A stretch of 64,000 bases of DNA, from contig NC_015577.1 of assembly GCF_000214355.1 (NCBI RefSeq), positions 1,816,453-1,880,452 on the forward strand. The letters are read 5' to 3'. The stretch is from Leadbettera azotonutricia ZAS-9. GTDB taxonomy: Bacteria; Spirochaetota; Spirochaetia; Treponematales; Breznakiellaceae. This document shows positions 35,594-42,811 of the stretch, one piece after another (the first letter of the stretch is position 1; each line of letters starts with the position of its first letter). Below the pieces are notes generated by a model. The model did no database searches and was not told where the DNA came from. It was given only the letters and a program-made list of their open reading frames with translations. A program made the position numbers and the translations under genes.

Positions 35594-36748
35594 TTAGTAT
35601 CGAATCCTTTCCAAAAATTCGATTACCGCATTGTTGCGCAGGCCCTGGCGCTGGAAATTTTCGAGGATTTCCACAGCCTCGTGCCTGTCGCCTTTCCTGA
35701 GACGGCAGTCCGCAAGTTCAATGTAGAGGCGGTAATTTTTGGGGTCCTGCTGGATAAGGCGGCGCAGGGATTCCTGGGCTTCGTCGAATTTGCCCTGGGA
35801 TTTGGCAACCAGGGCAAGGCCAAGTACCGCGTAGGTGTCGAATTCGATATTCAGGGCCCGCTCGTAATAGTCCACGGACTTTTCGTACTGGTTTATGTTG
35901 CGATAGGCGTCGCCTGCCCGGGTGAGGATGACTTTGTTCCGGGGATCCTGTTCCAGTATCCGGTTCCAATAGCCCAAAGAGCGATCCTGCTGGTTCAGGC
36001 CCCGGTAACAGTCCGCAAGGCCGAATAGGGCATAGAAGTTGCCGGGATCACGCTGCAGGGCTTTTTCGAAGTAGGCAATGCCGCTTTCAAAAGTTTTGAG
36101 CTTCCGGTGGCAGTTGCCAATGGATGTCAGCACCCTGATATCAACATTGTCCTTGTTGACCTCGATCATCTTTTCCCAATAGAAAAGGGCATCCAGGTAT
36201 TCTTTAAAGTCGTAATGGAGATAGCCCAGGCCTATAATGGCGTAGGGGTTATCGGCCTCTATTTCCAGCACCCTGAGGTACACTGCCTTGGAATGCTTAA
36301 AATCCCGAACCTTGCGGTAGGCGTCTGCCACACGGGTAAGGACAGTGATGCTTTTATCGTCATGGAGCAGGTACTGCTCCCAGATTTCTATGGCTTTATG
36401 GAATTGGTTGATGGCTTTGAAGCAATCAGCCAGACCGAACAGGGCATAGTTGTTCCCTGGATGATAGGACAGGCAATGCTGGTAATAGATTACCGCATCC
36501 TTGAAGCTGCCCCGCTTGCGGGTGGCATCGCCCATGCCTACAAGGGCGTAGTTGTTGTTTTCATCAACCTTGAGGATTTGGCTGAAGCAGTCGACCGCTT
36601 CTTCAATCCGGTTTTCCCGTAAATATTTGTAGCCCTTCTTTGAGAGTTCGGAAATCGCGGTGAGTTCCTGGTTATCGTCAGGGCCCCCGCTTTTTTCCTC
36701 AGTCTCCCCGCTCCGAGGGCCGGGGAGTTCATTAAACAAGTCACTCAT
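35594..36748 (-). CDS. Tetratricopeptide repeat protein
   Basis: 384 residues made of about nine tandem 34-residue TPR units from residue 30 on. Repeated phrases are YALVGMGDATRKRGSFKDAV, YALFGLADCFKAINQFHKAI and YAIIGLGYLHYDFKEYLDAL. No signal peptide, so it is probably a cytosolic scaffold. Its ATG overlaps the end of the preceding small TPR-like gene by eight bases (ATGAGTGA). Partners are unknown. Confidence 0.85.
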   Translation of the reverse strand: MSDLFNELPGPRSGETEEKSGGPDDNQELTAISELSKKGYKYLRENRIEEAVDCFSQILKVDENNNYALVGMGDATRKRGSFKDAVIYYQHCLSYHPGNNYALFGLADCFKAINQFHKAIEIWEQYLLHDDKSITVLTRVADAYRKVRDFKHSKAVYLRVLEIEADNPYAIIGLGYLHYDFKEYLDALFYWEKMIEVNKDNVDIRVLTSIGNCHRKLKTFESGIAYFEKALQRDPGNFYALFGLADCYRGLNQQDRSLGYWNRILEQDPRNKVILTRAGDAYRNINQYEKSVDYYERALNIEFDTYAVLGLALVAKSQGKFDEAQESLRRLIQQDPKNYRLYIELADCRLRKGDRHEAVEILENFQRQGLRNNAVIEFLERIRY

Positions 36749-37085
36749 TGGTGTAATCCCCTTCTTTCAGCATGGATTGTATAAGCGCCGAAAGTTGCAT
36801 GATAATCGGTTCCGCCTTGCTGTGATCCGGCGCAACCCAATACATCCTTAAGGCGTCAAGCAAACGGCCTTTGGATTTGTAAAAATCGCCGATCCGGGCA
36901 AGCCCGTCGGAATAGCCAGTAGTAAGGTAGATTCTCCTGGCGCCTTCAATGTCCCCGGAATTGAAAAGGGCGTTGCCTTTGCGGTTCAGGGCTGCCTTTG
37001 CGGCGCCATCAATGGGAGGTTTGACAGTAGTTTTTATAAAGACGTTTTGATCTTCTTTATTCTCAAAAATCTTTTTATAATCCAT
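36741..37085 (-). CDS. Small TPR-like helical protein
   Basis: 114 residues. Helical pairs AAKAALNRKGNALFNSGDIE and ARIGDFYKSKGRLLDALRMY read as one and a half degenerate TPR units. The C-terminus is a single helix. It is translationally coupled to the larger TPR protein and probably works with it. It carries no catalytic motif. Confidence 0.65.
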   Translation of the reverse strand: MDYKKIFENKEDQNVFIKTTVKPPIDGAAKAALNRKGNALFNSGDIEGARRIYLTTGYSDGLARIGDFYKSKGRLLDALRMYWVAPDHSKAEPIIMQLSALIQSMLKEGDYTNE

Positions 37086-37151
37086 CTCCGGCCCGTTAAT
37101 ATAATATACGAATCTTTTATTGATTATTTATCATTTTGTGGAAAAATTCAA

Positions 37152-37171
37152 GAGATTTTATAAAAAATCTC
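37152..37171 (-). terminator. AT-rich hairpin at the rsmD end
   Basis: An 8-base stem (GAGATTTT with AAAATCTC, loop of four) includes the rsmD stop codon. TTGAATTTTTC follows on the minus strand. It could partly terminate rsmD transcripts before the small TPR gene. Confidence 0.4.
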
Positions 37172-37706
37172 CATTTTTTAACGATTTATAGAAATCCACT
37201 ACTGAACGCCCGTATTCCCTGGAGTCGAATTTCTCCAGCCCCGGGATGGGGTCGTCATGGAAATCCTCCCTGGGCCTGTGGATAAGGAGCTTTGAGCCTG
37301 TTTTTATAAGAGGGGAAGCCGAAATCGCCTCCACCAGTTCCCATTTGTATTGATATGGGAAGGGGGGATCGCAGAACACAAGGTCAAAGGCTTTTTTTGC
37401 CCGTTTCACGTATAATTCCGCTGCCATAAAGCGGCAATTAACCCTTACCGGGGCAATGGAAACGTTTTCAAGGAGGGTTTTCCGTTTTTTTGGGTCCATT
37501 TCTACTGCTTCGATGTACGAAGCTCCCCGGGAAGCCGCCTCCAGGGCTATGATGCCCGAGCCGGTGAACAAGTCGAGGAAGGAGAGGCCCGTGAGATCCC
37601 CAAGGGAGGCAAATACCGATTCCCGCATGCGATCCATGGCGGGCCGTATGACCCCTTCAGGTACTTTTACTTGCCTTCCGGCAAGGGTTCCGCCAGTGAT
37701 GCGCAT
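37158..37706 (-). CDS. rsmD: 16S rRNA (guanine-966-N2)-methyltransferase
   Basis: 182 residues. MRITGGTLAGRQVKVPEG and RPAMDRMRESVFASL are the conserved N-terminus. SAM is bound by FLDLFTGSGIIALEAASRGA, and the catalytic loop is CDPPFPY (D/NPPF type). It methylates G966 in 16S rRNA. It starts four bases after the preceding small gene, so they form one operon. Confidence 0.92.
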   Translation of the reverse strand: MRITGGTLAGRQVKVPEGVIRPAMDRMRESVFASLGDLTGLSFLDLFTGSGIIALEAASRGASYIEAVEMDPKKRKTLLENVSIAPVRVNCRFMAAELYVKRAKKAFDLVFCDPPFPYQYKWELVEAISASPLIKTGSKLLIHRPREDFHDDPIPGLEKFDSREYGRSVVDFYKSLKNGDFL

Positions 37707-37710
37707 TTAT

Positions 37711-38154
37711 CTAAAAATCTTTAAGAAGCTCGTTGAGTTCGTCGGAACTTACTGCCGGGCCTTCTGAAAAGTCCGCTATGGAAACTGCCGCATTCTCGGA
37801 CGTTTTGCGCCTGTCCAGGCTCCGGGTCCTTAAAATAGTTATCTTGTCCCTAATGGCCGGGAATTCCTGGGCTGAAACAGTCCCCTTGCTGTTCAGGAAC
37901 TCGGAAAGAGCCTGGCTAAACTGCAATTCAAGCTCCGCGAGGTGGTTCAGAAGCTCCTCCCGCTCTATAAAACGGAGGCGCTCCTGCATTTGGGCTTGCA
38001 GGGCCTGGAGGGTGGCGTCTATAAAGTCGATGTCCTCAAGGGTTTTGTCCAGGAAGAGCCCGGGGTCCGTGTCCAGGGCAAAAAGATCCCGTATCAGTTT
38101 GATGCGGACCAGGGTTATATAGATATTGTCTTCGAAATTTATCTGTCTATTCAT
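37711..38154 (-). CDS. Conserved-looking cytosolic helical protein of unknown function
   Basis: 147 residues, mostly helical, with a long heptad-like section (LQALQAQMQERLRFIEREEL). An acidic C-terminal tail ends in SSDELNELLKDF. No signal or membrane segment is seen. It is the first gene of the rsmD operon and diverges from rpsF. I do not recognise the family; a role in ribosome-related RNA modification is only suggested by its neighbours. Confidence 0.6.
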   Translation of the reverse strand: MNRQINFEDNIYITLVRIKLIRDLFALDTDPGLFLDKTLEDIDFIDATLQALQAQMQERLRFIEREELLNHLAELELQFSQALSEFLNSKGTVSAQEFPAIRDKITILRTRSLDRRKTSENAAVSIADFSEGPAVSSDELNELLKDF

Positions 38155-38178
38155 TTATCTAAATTATCGGCCGGAGGC

Positions 38179-38207
38179 TTGAATAAGATAGATTTACTTG
38201 GTATATT
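38179..38207 (+). promoter_or_regulatory. Promoter of the rpsF-ssb-rpsR-rplI-dnaB operon
   Basis: TTGAAT (38179-38184), spacer of exactly 17, TATATT (38202-38207). It lies in the divergent gap between the rsmD operon and rpsF. Confidence 0.6.
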
Positions 38208-38221
38208 TAAGGTACCTTTTT

Positions 38222-38238
38222 GCCTGCCCCTGGCAGGC
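38222..38238 (+). promoter_or_regulatory. Leader hairpin upstream of rpsF
   Basis: GCCTGCC, loop CCT, GGCAGGC forms a perfect 7-base stem 20 bases before the rpsF start, in the predicted 5' leader. S6 (with S18) is known in several bacteria to bind its own mRNA leader; this stem is a candidate site, though the published CCG-bearing bulge is not evident. Confidence 0.45.
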
Positions 38239-38258
38239 CATGTCCACAAGGAGGACCC

Positions 38259-38540
38259 ATGCGTCAGTACGAACTGACGGTCATTTTCCCATTGGAAGAT
38301 GACCAGCACAAAGTGGGCCGCGAGCTTCTGCTCAGCGACCTGGCAAACCACGGAGTCGTCATCGAAAAAACCGATGAAAACGGCGATCGCGATCTGGCTT
38401 ACGAAATCAGGAAAAGGCGCCGAGGCAAGTACGTTCTTTTCACCATCCAATCAGATCCTGAAAAGATCACCCAGCTTGACCGGATTTTTAAACTCAATGC
38501 CAATCTGCTCAAGTATCTCTTTGTAAGAGTGGAAGAATAA
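38259..38540 (+). CDS. rpsF: 30S ribosomal protein S6
   Basis: 93 residues from ATG 38259, with AAGGAGG four bases upstream. MRQYELTVIFPLEDDQ, the ENGDRDLAYEIRKRRRGKY strand and FKLNANLLKYLFVRVEE are S6 signatures. It binds 16S rRNA together with S18, encoded two genes downstream. An earlier in-frame start at 38220 would read through the leader hairpin and is rejected. Confidence 0.95.
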   Translation: MRQYELTVIFPLEDDQHKVGRELLLSDLANHGVVIEKTDENGDRDLAYEIRKRRRGKYVLFTIQSDPEKITQLDRIFKLNANLLKYLFVRVEE

Positions 38541-38545
38541 GGCTT

Positions 38546-39022
38546 ATGGCCGATATCAACCATGTGGTACTGGTAGGCAGGCTGACCCGGGACGCGGAGC
38601 TTAAATACACGGCTTCCGGGCAGGCGGTCTGCAAATTTTCCCTTGCCATCAACCGGCGCCGCAAGAACGGCGACCAGTGGGAAAACGAAGCCAACTATTT
38701 CGACATAGTCCTTTGGGGCAAAATGGGCGAAGCAGTGGCCAAGCTTCTGGTTAAAGGCAAGGCTGTGGGCGTTGACGGCGAACTCCGCCAGGATCGATGG
38801 CAGCAGCAGGACGGCCAAAACCGTTCCAAAGTCGAAATCGTGGCCAGCAATGTCCAGCTTTTGGGAGGCAATCCCGGTAGCGGTTCAGGCGAGTACAATG
38901 GCCCCTCTAACGGAGGGAGCTACGGTTCGTCCGGCAGCGGCCAGGGCGATTATCCCCCGGAAAACAGGGGCGGCGAGGCCCCTGCGGGGGATGATGGTTT
39001 TTCCGACGATATTCCATTTTAA
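38546..39022 (+). CDS. ssb: Single-stranded DNA-binding protein
   Basis: 158 residues. The OB fold starts with NHVVLVGRLTRDAELKYTAS and includes FDIVLWGKMGEAVAKLL. A glycine- and serine-rich linker follows, and the acidic tip DDIPF recruits replication partners. The rpsF-ssb-rpsR order is the common bacterial one. It protects single strands during replication and repair. Confidence 0.96.
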   Translation: MADINHVVLVGRLTRDAELKYTASGQAVCKFSLAINRRRKNGDQWENEANYFDIVLWGKMGEAVAKLLVKGKAVGVDGELRQDRWQQQDGQNRSKVEIVASNVQLLGGNPGSGSGEYNGPSNGGSYGSSGSGQGDYPPENRGGEAPAGDDGFSDDIPF

Positions 39023-39047
39023 TTAAAGGCTTCAAGGAGATTATAGT

Positions 39048-39365
39048 ATGTCTGATGAGAAATATATGGATGGCGAGCGGCCTTCACGGCAGGATCGCGG
39101 CATGAATGAAGGCATGGATGGCCGGGACGGTGAAGGCGGTCGGGGTAAGGGCAAGGTCTACTTCAAAAAAAAGGTTTGCAAGTTCTGCATACAGAAGCTG
39201 AAGATAGATTACAAGGATTCCGATACCCTGAGGCGTTTTATCACCGAGCGGGGGAAGATCCTGCCAAGGCGCATCACCGGCACCTGCGCAAAGCACCAGC
39301 GTTCATTGGCTCTTGCAATCAAGCGGGCCAGGATCATCGCTCTGCTTCCCTTTGTCGCCGACTGA
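39048..39365 (+). CDS. rpsR: 30S ribosomal protein S18
   Basis: 105 residues. The core [40 protein letters not shown] and [20 protein letters not shown] are typical of S18. A glycine- and arginine-rich N-terminal extension of about 40 residues ([20 protein letters not shown]) is longer than in many bacteria. Both zinc-type cysteines (CKFC) are present. It pairs with S6 on the platform of the 30S subunit. Confidence 0.95.
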   Translation: MSDEKYMDGERPSRQDRGMNEGMDGRDGEGGRGKGKVYFKKKVCKFCIQKLKIDYKDSDTLRRFITERGKILPRRITGTCAKHQRSLALAIKRARIIALLPFVAD

Positions 39366-40359
39366 TGAAGGCAAGCCCGCCCTTGTTCCGGCCCTGATAG
39401 GCGCGGCGGCTTGCCTTTTCTTCATCCGCAGCGGGTTCCTCATTTTTTTCTTTTTGGTGCCCTTGGGATTTCTGGCATTCCGTTTTAGCCCGAAAACAGC
39501 ATGGGCGGGTTTTGGCATGGCTGCGGTCGCCAACTTTGTGGTGGCCCTTATTTCCATTGCGGCCGGCAAGCTGCCCGGGTTAGAGGCAGCCTGGGACATA
39601 TTGTATTTCAGCGTCATGTGCGGTTTCTTTACCTGGATAGTTGCTCCCCTTTGGGTCGGCGGCGCATTGTCCCGTGTAAACGGGGCCATGCGCATGGTCA
39701 TAGGTTCTGTGCTTTGCACCCTTGTTTTCGTAGGGATACTGTCCAGGGCATTGGCGGATGCGGCCTTTTACTCTGCCATAAAAATGCAGATTGAGGGTAT
39801 CACTTCCTTTTATAAATCGGGAAGCCCCGATGTAGTGCAAAACGCCCTGCTGGATTCCCTTACGCCGGAATTCGTGGTCGAAACCATGAAGGCCCTGGTT
39901 CTGAGGGGCGGAGGTCTTGTTTCCTGCGTTTTTATCTTTTGGATAAGCAGGCAGGCCAGCATCATCCTGGCACGGATATTCGGGTCCCGGTACAGGGGGG
40001 CGAGCTTCAGATCTTTCCATGTCCACCCCAATTTTATTTGGGTGCTGTCGTTTTCCATATTGGTTGTGCTCGCAAGCAGCATATTCAAATGGACAGCCCC
40101 TGAAATTTTGGTATGGAATGTTTTGGCCCTTTGTGTTATCCTGTATTTTGCCCAGGGCTTGGGGATTTTGCAGCATTTTCTTTTGACAGCGCCGCCTCTT
40201 TTGCGCTTGCTGCTGCCCCTGGCATTTATCATTTTGGTTTTTAGCCCTGGCATCAACGCGGTTCTTTTAGGGCTTATAGCCATTTTGGGAATCGCCGAAA
40301 ATTGGGCTGCCTTCAGGCAGCCGAAACCCAAGGGGCCGCCTCCAACTCCGGAGGCGTGA
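39313..40359 (+). CDS. DUF2232/YybS-like multi-pass membrane protein, start uncertain
   Basis: About 330 residues with eight or so membrane helices ([14 protein letters not shown] onward) and a proline-rich tail. Position between rpsR and rplI is usual for the YybS/DUF2232 family, of unknown function. The frame opens at TTG 39313 inside rpsR, without a ribosome-binding site. The natural coupled start, ATG 39365 overlapping the rpsR TGA, lies in another frame and stops after ten codons at 39397. That short reading, [10 protein letters not shown], would join [11 protein letters not shown] smoothly after a one-base change. A sequencing slip or a real frameshift is possible. Confidence 0.7.
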   Translation: MQSSGPGSSLCFPLSPTDEGKPALVPALIGAAACLFFIRSGFLIFFFLVPLGFLAFRFSPKTAWAGFGMAAVANFVVALISIAAGKLPGLEAAWDILYFSVMCGFFTWIVAPLWVGGALSRVNGAMRMVIGSVLCTLVFVGILSRALADAAFYSAIKMQIEGITSFYKSGSPDVVQNALLDSLTPEFVVETMKALVLRGGGLVSCVFIFWISRQASIILARIFGSRYRGASFRSFHVHPNFIWVLSFSILVVLASSIFKWTAPEILVWNVLALCVILYFAQGLGILQHFLLTAPPLLRLLLPLAFIILVFSPGINAVLLGLIAILGIAENWAAFRQPKPKGPPPTPEA

Positions 40360-40388
40360 AGCCGGCGTGTTCGGCTCTGTGCTCCGAA

Positions 40389-40444
40389 AGGTTCCCCGTA
40401 TGGAGAACCTGAGTCTTATGTGAGAAGAATTGCAAAGCAATTCT
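40389..40444 (+). promoter_or_regulatory. Two stem-loops in the leader of rplI
   Basis: AGGTTC (40389-40394) pairs with GAACCT (40405-40410). AGAATTGC (40426-40433) pairs perfectly with GCAATTCT (40437-40444) around an AAA loop. They fill the 98-base gap before rplI and could serve mRNA processing, attenuation or L9 feedback. No T run follows. Confidence 0.4.
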
Positions 40445-40457
40445 CCGGGAGCTTGGT

Positions 40458-41120
40458 ATGAAAGTAATTTTGAACAAGGATCTCTCCCCCCTGGGAGAAG
40501 AAGGGGATGTAAAAGAAGTAGCCAAAGGCTATGCGAGGAATTTCCTTTTTCCACGGGGTATAGCTGTCCCTTATAACGACAGGACTGTAAAGCTTTTCGA
40601 ATCCCGGAAGGAAGAGATTGAAGCCAGAAAGGCTGAAAAACGCAATGATGCTGCGGGGCTCAAAGAAAAGCTCGAAGCCCTGGTATTGGAAATCACCATG
40701 CCCGCAGGGGCCAATGGAAAGCTTTACGGCGCTGTCACAAGCCAGACCATTGCTGACGAGCTTGCAAAGCAGGGCCATCACATTGAAAGGAAACGCATCG
40801 AGCTGGCTGGCTCCAACTTCAAGAGCGTAGGCAAATACAAGGCCGCCATTAAGCTTTACGAAAGCGCTGCGGCTGAAATTACCATTACCATTGTCGGCCA
40901 AGAAATAAAGACCGAAAGCCGGACTCCCGCCCAGCCTGCACGGGGCAAGAGGCGCAGGGATGCGGACATCGTCCAGGCGGACGCAGTCCAGACGGACACC
41001 GTCCAGGCGGAAGCTGCTGCGCCTGAAGCCCCGGCCGGGAATGGGGCTCCTGTTTCCGAGCCCGCGGCACAGGCGGCTCCCGAAATTCAGGCAAATCCCG
41101 AACCTGCAGCCGCAGAATAA
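40458..41120 (+). CDS. rplI: 50S ribosomal protein L9 with long C-terminal extension
   Basis: 220 residues, against about 150 in most bacteria. MKVILNKDLSPLGEEGDVKE and VAKGYARNFLFPRGIAVPY are the L9 N-domain, and the C-domain includes GKLYGAVTSQTIADEL. From about residue 155 an extra tail follows: a basic patch GKRRRD, then three short VQxDxVQ-like repeats and an alanine/proline/glutamate-rich end. The tail is probably disordered. Confidence 0.95.
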   Translation: MKVILNKDLSPLGEEGDVKEVAKGYARNFLFPRGIAVPYNDRTVKLFESRKEEIEARKAEKRNDAAGLKEKLEALVLEITMPAGANGKLYGAVTSQTIADELAKQGHHIERKRIELAGSNFKSVGKYKAAIKLYESAAAEITITIVGQEIKTESRTPAQPARGKRRRDADIVQADAVQTDTVQAEAAAPEAPAGNGAPVSEPAAQAAPEIQANPEPAAAE

Positions 41121-41135
41121 AATTCAGAAACAGAT

Positions 41136-42485
41136 ATGGCCTCCCAGGGCATAGCGGACAGAATACCTCCTCAAAACGAGGACGCTGAAAAAGCAGCCCT
41201 GGGGGCTATGCTCATAGACGACACAGCCATTGCGGTGGTGCGCCAGTTTCTTGAACCTGAAGATTTCTACAGCACCTTCAACAAGCGTATTTATGAAGCC
41301 ATAATCAGCCTCTATTCCGCAGGGCATAAAGCGGATCTCCTCACCATCAAGGGGGAGCTTGAGAAAACCGGGAAGCTGGATGAAGCCGGGGGCATCGATT
41401 ATATAGCCGGCCTTACCCATGTAGTGCCTTCCAGCGCCAATGCCGATTACTATGCCCTTAAAGTCCAGGAATGCTCCTTAAGGCGCGGGCTGATACAGAC
41501 AGCGGGCATTGCCGGCAGCAAAGCCTATGACGAGACGAATGATCCCCGGCTTCTGCTCGAAGAAACCCAGCAGCGTCTTTTTGCGTTAAGCGATACCCGG
41601 CGCCTTTTTACTTATAAAAAGGTCGGTAAAATAATAAACGCTACTTTTACCTATCTTGAAGGCGTCTTTAATACCAAAGCTGAATACACGGGGATTCCAT
41701 CGGGCTTTGACGCTCTGGACGCCCTTACTTCAGGTTTCCAAAAGGCTGAGCTCATAGTCATAGGGGCAAGGCCGGGTATGGGCAAGACCGCCATAGCCCT
41801 GACCATGGCATCCAATATTTCCATGGGGAAGAAGAAAACACCTGCTGCCTTTTTTTCATTGGAAATGTCGGATCAATCCCTGATGCTCAGGATCATCTCT
41901 GCGGAGGCAAAAATAGATTCCCAAAAGCTCAGGACAGGCAAGTTCGATTCTTCTGATATTCCGAACATTTGGGCAGCCACTGACAGGATACACCAGGCGC
42001 CCCTCTACATTGTGGATATGCCCCACATGACTATCCTTGACATTCAGGCCATGGCAAGGATGCTCAGGACCCAGGAGAAGGTAGAAATTATCTTTATCGA
42101 TTACATTGGCCTCATAGGTTCGGACAACCCCAAGCTTGCCCGCTATGAGCTTATTTCGGAAGTTTCCCGTTCATTAAAAGGCCTTGCTCGTGAACTGGAT
42201 ATACCCATAGTGGCCCTTTCCCAGCTGCGCCGCGAGGCAGAAAAAGAGAAGCCCAACCTTTCGGACATCAGGGAGTCAGGCTCCATAGAGCAGGATGCCG
42301 ACATGGTCATGTTCATCAACCGCGACAGGGAACTGGAAAAAACCGCAGAGGAGCAGGCCCAGGCGGAAGGCCAGGTGGTTCAGCTTATTTTGGCAAAAAA
42401 CCGCAACGGCCCGGTAGGGACCATAAACCTCACCTTCCTCAAACCTTTTACAAAATTTGCCCCTTATGCGGGCGACAAACATTAA
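41136..42485 (+). CDS. dnaB: Replicative DNA helicase
   Basis: 449 residues. The N-terminal collar domain begins RIPPQNEDAEKAALGAML. The RecA-like domain has Walker A GARPGMGKT near residue 210, Walker B IIFIDYIGLI near 320 and the DnaB motifs SQLRREAEK and ESGSIEQDAD. It unwinds DNA ahead of the fork as a hexamer. No intein or insertion is seen. It starts 15 bases after rplI. Confidence 0.96.
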   Translation: MASQGIADRIPPQNEDAEKAALGAMLIDDTAIAVVRQFLEPEDFYSTFNKRIYEAIISLYSAGHKADLLTIKGELEKTGKLDEAGGIDYIAGLTHVVPSSANADYYALKVQECSLRRGLIQTAGIAGSKAYDETNDPRLLLEETQQRLFALSDTRRLFTYKKVGKIINATFTYLEGVFNTKAEYTGIPSGFDALDALTSGFQKAELIVIGARPGMGKTAIALTMASNISMGKKKTPAAFFSLEMSDQSLMLRIISAEAKIDSQKLRTGKFDSSDIPNIWAATDRIHQAPLYIVDMPHMTILDIQAMARMLRTQEKVEIIFIDYIGLIGSDNPKLARYELISEVSRSLKGLARELDIPIVALSQLRREAEKEKPNLSDIRESGSIEQDADMVMFINRDRELEKTAEEQAQAEGQVVQLILAKNRNGPVGTINLTFLKPFTKFAPYAGDKH

Positions 42486-42496
42486 GGAGTTACTAA

Positions 42497-42793
42497 ATGG
42501 CTTTTATTGATGATTACGATTTCGATCTTTTAATCAACGAGGCAGAAAAGCTGGTTCTTGCAGACCTCGGACGCCAGCTTGAAGCATATCCCGAAGCCAT
42601 CTGCAAATGCAACGATTGCGTGGTGGACATGGCAGCCATGGCCCTCAATTCGGTAAAGCCTCTCTACAGGGTTTCGCTTTTAGGGACCATCTATGCTTCA
42701 CGGGCGATGGACGAAAAAGCCTATGCCACAAGCATACGGGAAGCGGTTTTCAAGGCCATAGAAAAAGTACGGAAAAACCCGAGCCACGAATAA
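42497..42793 (+). CDS. ComFB-like late competence family protein
   Basis: 98 residues. CKCNDCVVDMAAMALN carries the cysteine pattern and helix of the ComFB family, preceded by NEAEKLVLADLGRQLE and followed by the PLYRVS motif. Members bind cyclic dinucleotides in some cyanobacteria; in spirochaetes the role is unknown. AAGGAG precedes the ATG. It ends the dnaB operon and converges with the WD40 gene. Confidence 0.75.
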   Translation: MAFIDDYDFDLLINEAEKLVLADLGRQLEAYPEAICKCNDCVVDMAAMALNSVKPLYRVSLLGTIYASRAMDEKAYATSIREAVFKAIEKVRKNPSHE

Positions 42794-42811
42794 AAGGCAG
42801 CGTTATACCGC

